Positions 6,358-9,445 of a stretch of DNA of 9,445 nucleotides are shown here, one piece after another. Origin of the DNA: Gp6-AA40 sp050742535 (GTDB lineage Bacteria > Acidobacteriota > Vicinamibacteria > Vicinamibacterales > UBA2999). The notes under the pieces are model-generated. The model was not told the origin of the DNA. It searched no databases and saw only the letters and a program-made list of their open reading frames with translations. The position numbers and the translations under genes were made by a program. Within the stretch, counting starts at the first letter, position 1; every line of letters begins with the position of its first letter. The stretch covers positions 1 to 9,445 of the forward strand of contig JBOGIQ010000240.1 in NCBI GenBank assembly GCA_050742535.1. The letters run 5' to 3'.

Positions 6358-6385
6358 CCTGCCGGGTGCGGCAACACCCGGCAGG
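6358..6385. repeat. Large GC-rich hairpin in the 5' leader of the iron operon
   Basis: CCTGCCGGGTG at 6358-6368 pairs perfectly with CACCCGGCAGG at 6375-6385, with loop CGGCAA. The 11-bp stem is followed by GTTACCG, with no T-run. It would be in the 5' leader of the PepSY mRNA if transcription starts near 6317. It might be an attenuator, an mRNA-stabilising stem or another intergenic repeat. It lacks the GTAG flanks of the other copies. No known riboswitch was recognised between it and the start codon at 6515. Confidence 0.55.
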
Positions 6386-6514
6386 GTTACCGAACGGAAG
6401 TCTGGAGACTTTTCGTCACGCACCCAGGGCACATGGCGTGTTCGGCCCCCGCATTCTACCCGGGCCCCGTCCGCTGCGCTCGCAGGTCGCCCGGCCCCGT
6501 TCATCGAGCGCAGC

Positions 6515-7720
6515 ATGAAGCTTCGGGCTCTCATCTTCTGGCCGCACCTGATCGCTGGAGTCGTCGCCGGCCTCGTCATCCTCATCATGTCGGTCACCGG
6601 GGTCATCCTGACCTACGAGCGGCAGCTGATCTCGTGGTCGAACAGCCACCTGAAATCGACACCGCCCGCCGCGGACGCCATGCGAATGCCGGTCGAATCG
6701 CTGCTGGCGGCTGCACGACAGCAGAAGCCGGATGTGCAGATCACCGGCATCACCGTCGGCTCGGCCAGCGACGCCACCGCTGTCCTTGCGACGGGCGATG
6801 GCGACCTGCACATCGACCTCTACAGCGGCCGCGTCCTCGGCGCGGGTGCGACGGGGATGCGGCAGTTCATGAGCGATCTCCGCGTTTGGCACCGCTATCT
6901 GGGCGTCGCCGGCGACAACCGCCCCTTAGCCAAGAGCATCACCGGCTGGTCGAACTTCATCTTCGCCTTCATCGTGCTTTCCGGGCTTTACCTGTGGTTC
7001 CCGCGGCAGTGGGCGTGGCGGAAAGTGCGCCCGGTCGTGCTGTTCAAGGGCGGCCTGCGCGGGAAGGCGCGCGACTTCAACTGGCACAACGTGATCGGCA
7101 TGTGGTCCGCGGTGCCGCTCTTCATCGTTGTCGTCAGCGCTGTGCCGATCTCGTTCCGCTGGGCGAATGACGCCGTGTATCACGCGGTCGGCGAACAGCC
7201 ACCGCCGGCGCGCGGGGGCGGCGCCGGGCGCGAGGGCGGACCAGCGCGTCCCGAAGGACGACAAGGAGGCGGCGCACCGCCGGCTGTCGCGCAGCTCGAC
7301 GGATTGAACGACGTGTGGGCGCGCGCCGAGCGTCAGGTGCCCGGCTGGCGAACGATCAACCTCCGATTACCGCAGTCGAACAGCGCACCGCTCGCCTTTG
7401 CCATCGATCGCGGCGATGGCGGTCAGCCGCACCTTCGCTCAACGCTGACGCTCGATCGCAAGTCCGGACACGTCGTCAGCTACGAGGATTTCTCGACGTT
7501 GTCGACCGGGCGCCGAATTCGCAACGTGATGCGCTTTGCGCACACGGGCGAGGTGCTCGGCATTCCGGGTCAGACCATTGCCGGCCTCGTGTCACTCGGC
7601 GGCGTCGTGCTGGTCTGGACCGGTATTGCCCTGGCGCTGCGGCGTCTGCTGGCATGGCGCGCCCGCGGTCGCGCTCGCACCGCCGAGACGGAGCGATCGC
7701 AGGACGCGACCGCCGCCTGA
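6515..7720 (+). CDS. PepSY-associated TM protein, candidate ferric-siderophore reductase
   Basis: A 401-residue inner-membrane protein of the PepSY_TM type (PiuB/FsqB-like). Predicted helices lie near 12-34, 146-163, 193-212 and 355-377. The conserved histidines expected for haem or metal coordination are present: H11 (WPHLIAG), H126 (VWHRYLG), H191 (NWHNVIG) and H343 (FAHTGEVLG). A PepSY-like segment, LTLDRKSGHVVSYEDF (311-326), lies in the large loop before the last helix. The same loop carries a Gly/Pro/Arg-rich low-complexity insertion at about 229-257. Family members sit beside siderophore receptors and are thought to reduce or release iron from imported ferric siderophores. The receptor gene follows 35 bases later, on the same strand, which supports this role. 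The ATG at 6515 has only a weak GAG upstream (6505-6507). Function as a reductase is inferred from family and context. Confidence 0.88.
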   Translation: MKLRALIFWPHLIAGVVAGLVILIMSVTGVILTYERQLISWSNSHLKSTPPAADAMRMPVESLLAAARQQKPDVQITGITVGSASDATAVLATGDGDLHIDLYSGRVLGAGATGMRQFMSDLRVWHRYLGVAGDNRPLAKSITGWSNFIFAFIVLSGLYLWFPRQWAWRKVRPVVLFKGGLRGKARDFNWHNVIGMWSAVPLFIVVVSAVPISFRWANDAVYHAVGEQPPPARGGGAGREGGPARPEGRQGGGAPPAVAQLDGLNDVWARAERQVPGWRTINLRLPQSNSAPLAFAIDRGDGGQPHLRSTLTLDRKSGHVVSYEDFSTLSTGRRIRNVMRFAHTGEVLGIPGQTIAGLVSLGGVVLVWTGIALALRRLLAWRARGRARTAETERSQDATAA

Positions 7721-7743
7721 TTTCTCCCGTTCCCTGGTTTCGT

Positions 7744-7747
7744 GGAG
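7744..7747 (+). promoter_or_regulatory. Shine-Dalgarno GGAG that fixes the receptor start
   Basis: GGAG is eight bases before ATG 7756, within the 35-base gap after the PepSY gene. It supports this start, whose long basic leader and hydrophobic core give a signal peptide. Confidence 0.75.
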
Positions 7748-7755
7748 TCGCAGCG

Positions 7756-9445
7756 ATGAAGAACAAGTCCCTCAGGAAATCCGACGGCCGCCGAAGCCAC
7801 AAGCGCGGCACGGCACGGCTGTTTGTGCTGAGCGCGGCGTTTCTCGCATCGACCGTTGCTGGAGGCGCGCCTCGCACGGCGGCAGCGCAGACGCCGGCCG
7901 CTGCCGCGCAGGCGAACACCGTCCAGTTCAACATTCAGCCGGGTCCGCTCGACGATGTGATCGCGGCGTTCGAGGCGGCAACCGGCGCAAAGGTGACGCT
8001 GGGCCTCGAGTCCATCGGGCAGATTCAATCGCCCGGAGTCACCGGCCGGCTGACGCCGGAGCGAGCGCTCCAGACGATGCTCGCCGGTACCAGCCTCGCC
8101 TTCCGGAATACCGCGCCTGGCCAGTTCACGATCGACGTCGAGACGCGGGCGGAGTCGGTTGAGGTCACCGCGGCCCTGGCGACGGTGCAGTCGCCGAAGT
8201 ACGCGGTGCCGCTGCGCGACATCGCGCAGTCGGTCGCGCTCGTGCCGCGCGACGTGATCGAACAGCAGGGCGCCGTCACGCTCAGCGACGTCATGCGCAA
8301 CGTGCCCGGCATCACGCTGCAGGCGGGGGAGGGCGGCGGCGCCTCGAACGCCGCCGGCGACATGTTCAACATGCGCGGCTTCAACGCCGCCAACAGCCTG
8401 TTCGTCGATGGCGTTCGCGACGACGGGCTGATCGCGCGCGACGTCTACAACCTCGAACAGGTCGAAGTGTTCATGGGTCCGACTGGCTCGGACATCGGGC
8501 GCGGCACGGCCTCCGGCTACGTGAACATGCAGAGCAAGGTGCCGCACATGGGCCGCGAGGGCTCGGCGATGGTGACGCTCGGCAGCGGCGACGAGAAGCG
8601 GCTCACCGCCGACCTCAACCTGGCGCCTGCAGCGCCAAGCGGAGTGTGGGCTCGTAACGCGGCGCTTCGCCTGAACCTGCTCGTGCAGGACAGCGGTATC
8701 CCGGGTCGTGACGAGGTGACGAATGAACGCAAGGCGTTTGCGCCGTCGCTTGCGCTCGGCATCGGCACGGCGACGCGGCTGACGGTCGCCGCTCAGTTCA
8801 TGCGGCAGGATAATCTGCCGGACTACGGCATCCCCGGTGCCGCATGGGACGAGCCGCTGGCGCCGACGACCGTGCTGACGCCCGCGCCCGTTGACCAGAG
8901 CAACTACTACGGCAGCCCAGCCTACGACTACGACCGCGCCGATCAGGATACCTACACCGCACGCGTCGAGCACGACCTCACGGGGCGGATGACGCTGCGC
9001 AACCAGACGCGTTACAACCGCACGCACCGCGAGGCGGTCGTCTCGGCGATCCAGAACGTGGCCGCGTACAACGCCGACACGAATCTCGTGACGATTGCGC
9101 GCCAGGGTAACGAGCGCGAGAACACGATCGTGTCCAACCAGACGAGCCTCAACGGCCGCTTCAGCACCGGCACGCTGCGGCACGCCGCCAGCGCCGGCGT
9201 CGAGGTCGCCCGCGAGGAGCAGTTCGCACCGACGTTGACCGGACTCGGGACGCGCGCGCCGGTGAACGTCTTTTCGCCGAATCCTGGCGACGTCATCGCC
9301 GACTACGCGCCGGCGCGGGGTGTCGCGTCGACGGCGGGTCGTTCGACGACGGTGGCGGCGTATGCCTTCGACTCGATCGAGTTGACCGGGCGGTGGCAAG
9401 TCATGGGCGGGCTGCGCTGGGAGCGCTACGAGACCGGGTTCGAAT
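7756..9445 (+). CDS. TonB-dependent siderophore receptor with STN domain, 3' end cut off (catecholate/Fiu-like)
   Basis: Open from ATG 7756 to the window edge, giving 563 codons with no stop. A full receptor is usually 700-850 residues, so the C-terminal strands are missing. A long signal peptide has a basic leader (1-21), then LFVLSAAFLASTVAGG and a cleavage region near 38-45 (PRTAAAQT). An STN domain follows (about 56-128: VQFNIQPGPLDDVIAAF, then AKVTLG and LTPERALQTMLAGTSLAF). A TonB-box-like ESVEVTA is at 133-139. The plug domain begins near 155 and has DVIEQQGAVTLSDVMRNVPG, GEGGGASNAAGD, FNMRGFNAANSLFVDGVRD and YNLEQVEVFMGP. The order R-G-F, DGVRD, EQVEV-x-x-GP is typical of catecholate siderophore receptors such as Fiu. 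Beta-barrel strands follow (for example LTADLNLA and YTARVEHDLTGRMTLRNQTRY). The protein would sit in the outer membrane and import ferric siderophore. The STN domain suggests transmembrane signalling to an anti-sigma/sigma pair, but none is in the window. Confidence 0.92.
   Translation, partial: MKNKSLRKSDGRRSHKRGTARLFVLSAAFLASTVAGGAPRTAAAQTPAAAAQANTVQFNIQPGPLDDVIAAFEAATGAKVTLGLESIGQIQSPGVTGRLTPERALQTMLAGTSLAFRNTAPGQFTIDVETRAESVEVTAALATVQSPKYAVPLRDIAQSVALVPRDVIEQQGAVTLSDVMRNVPGITLQAGEGGGASNAAGDMFNMRGFNAANSLFVDGVRDDGLIARDVYNLEQVEVFMGPTGSDIGRGTASGYVNMQSKVPHMGREGSAMVTLGSGDEKRLTADLNLAPAAPSGVWARNAALRLNLLVQDSGIPGRDEVTNERKAFAPSLALGIGTATRLTVAAQFMRQDNLPDYGIPGAAWDEPLAPTTVLTPAPVDQSNYYGSPAYDYDRADQDTYTARVEHDLTGRMTLRNQTRYNRTHREAVVSAIQNVAAYNADTNLVTIARQGNERENTIVSNQTSLNGRFSTGTLRHAASAGVEVAREEQFAPTLTGLGTRAPVNVFSPNPGDVIADYAPARGVASTAGRSTTVAAYAFDSIELTGRWQVMGGLRWERYETGFE

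Noticed and set aside
6386..6514. A riboswitch or CRISPR-like repeat in the leader of the iron operon
   Set aside because: Only the hairpin at 6358-6385 and a short everted repeat are seen. No repeat spacing or known riboswitch core was recognised.
7570..9399. A 609-codon open frame on the minus strand, opposite the receptor
   Set aside because: Its translation is Arg/His/Val-rich low-complexity protein with no recognisable domain. It is opposite a receptor with STN, plug and barrel motifs. Long antisense frames are common in GC-rich genes.

Overview
The window is GC-rich DNA with proteobacteria-like gene spacing. It most likely comes from an Acidobacteriota genome, probably the Vicinamibacteria (subgroup 6). 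This is inferred from three things I recognise: a DUF6152 protein paired with a secreted protein carrying a 'DGKPDLSGVW' motif, a PknB-type kinase with a long Pro-rich periplasmic linker, and short GTAG-flanked hairpins with 'KGGHY'-coding repeats between genes. No rRNA, tRNA, CRISPR array, transposase or phage gene was found. Nothing looks like a recent insertion.

Layout, left to right. (1) 1-1316, plus strand: a two-gene operon of exported proteins, a small DUF6152 protein (85-489) and a larger hypothetical protein (486 or 495 to 1316) whose signal peptide is built from a 15-bp tandem repeat. (2) 1317-1371: two back-to-back hairpins between convergent genes. (3) 1361-1885, minus strand: a TerB-like protein. 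(4) 1886-1983: a divergent intergenic stretch with a hairpin and an 18-bp direct repeat. (5) About 1984-3468, plus strand: an AsmA-family envelope protein, followed by a strong hairpin at 3472-3498. (6) 3626-4648, plus strand: a response regulator with an HD-GYP output domain (c-di-GMP phosphodiesterase type). (7) 4645-6237, minus strand: a membrane serine/threonine kinase whose stop codon interlocks with that of the HD-GYP gene through one CTAG. (8) 6238-6514: a divergent intergenic region with a promoter-like sequence, a Fur-like palindrome and a large hairpin. (9) 6515-9445, plus strand: an iron-uptake operon, a PepSY-associated membrane protein (candidate ferric-siderophore reductase) followed 35 nt later by a TonB-dependent catecholate-type siderophore receptor with an STN signalling domain. 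The receptor is cut by the window end.

The best-supported functional unit is the last one. The receptor would bring ferric siderophore across the outer membrane and the four-helix PepSY protein would reduce or release the iron, with a candidate iron-responsive operator upstream. The HD-GYP regulator and the kinase are both signalling genes but are convergent, so they are not co-transcribed. I found no clearly new multi-gene system. The most unusual signals are the intergenic hairpin family, the tandem repeat inside a signal peptide, RGG-rich insertions in two unrelated exported or membrane proteins, the uncharacterised periplasmic domain of the kinase, and the Fur-like site.
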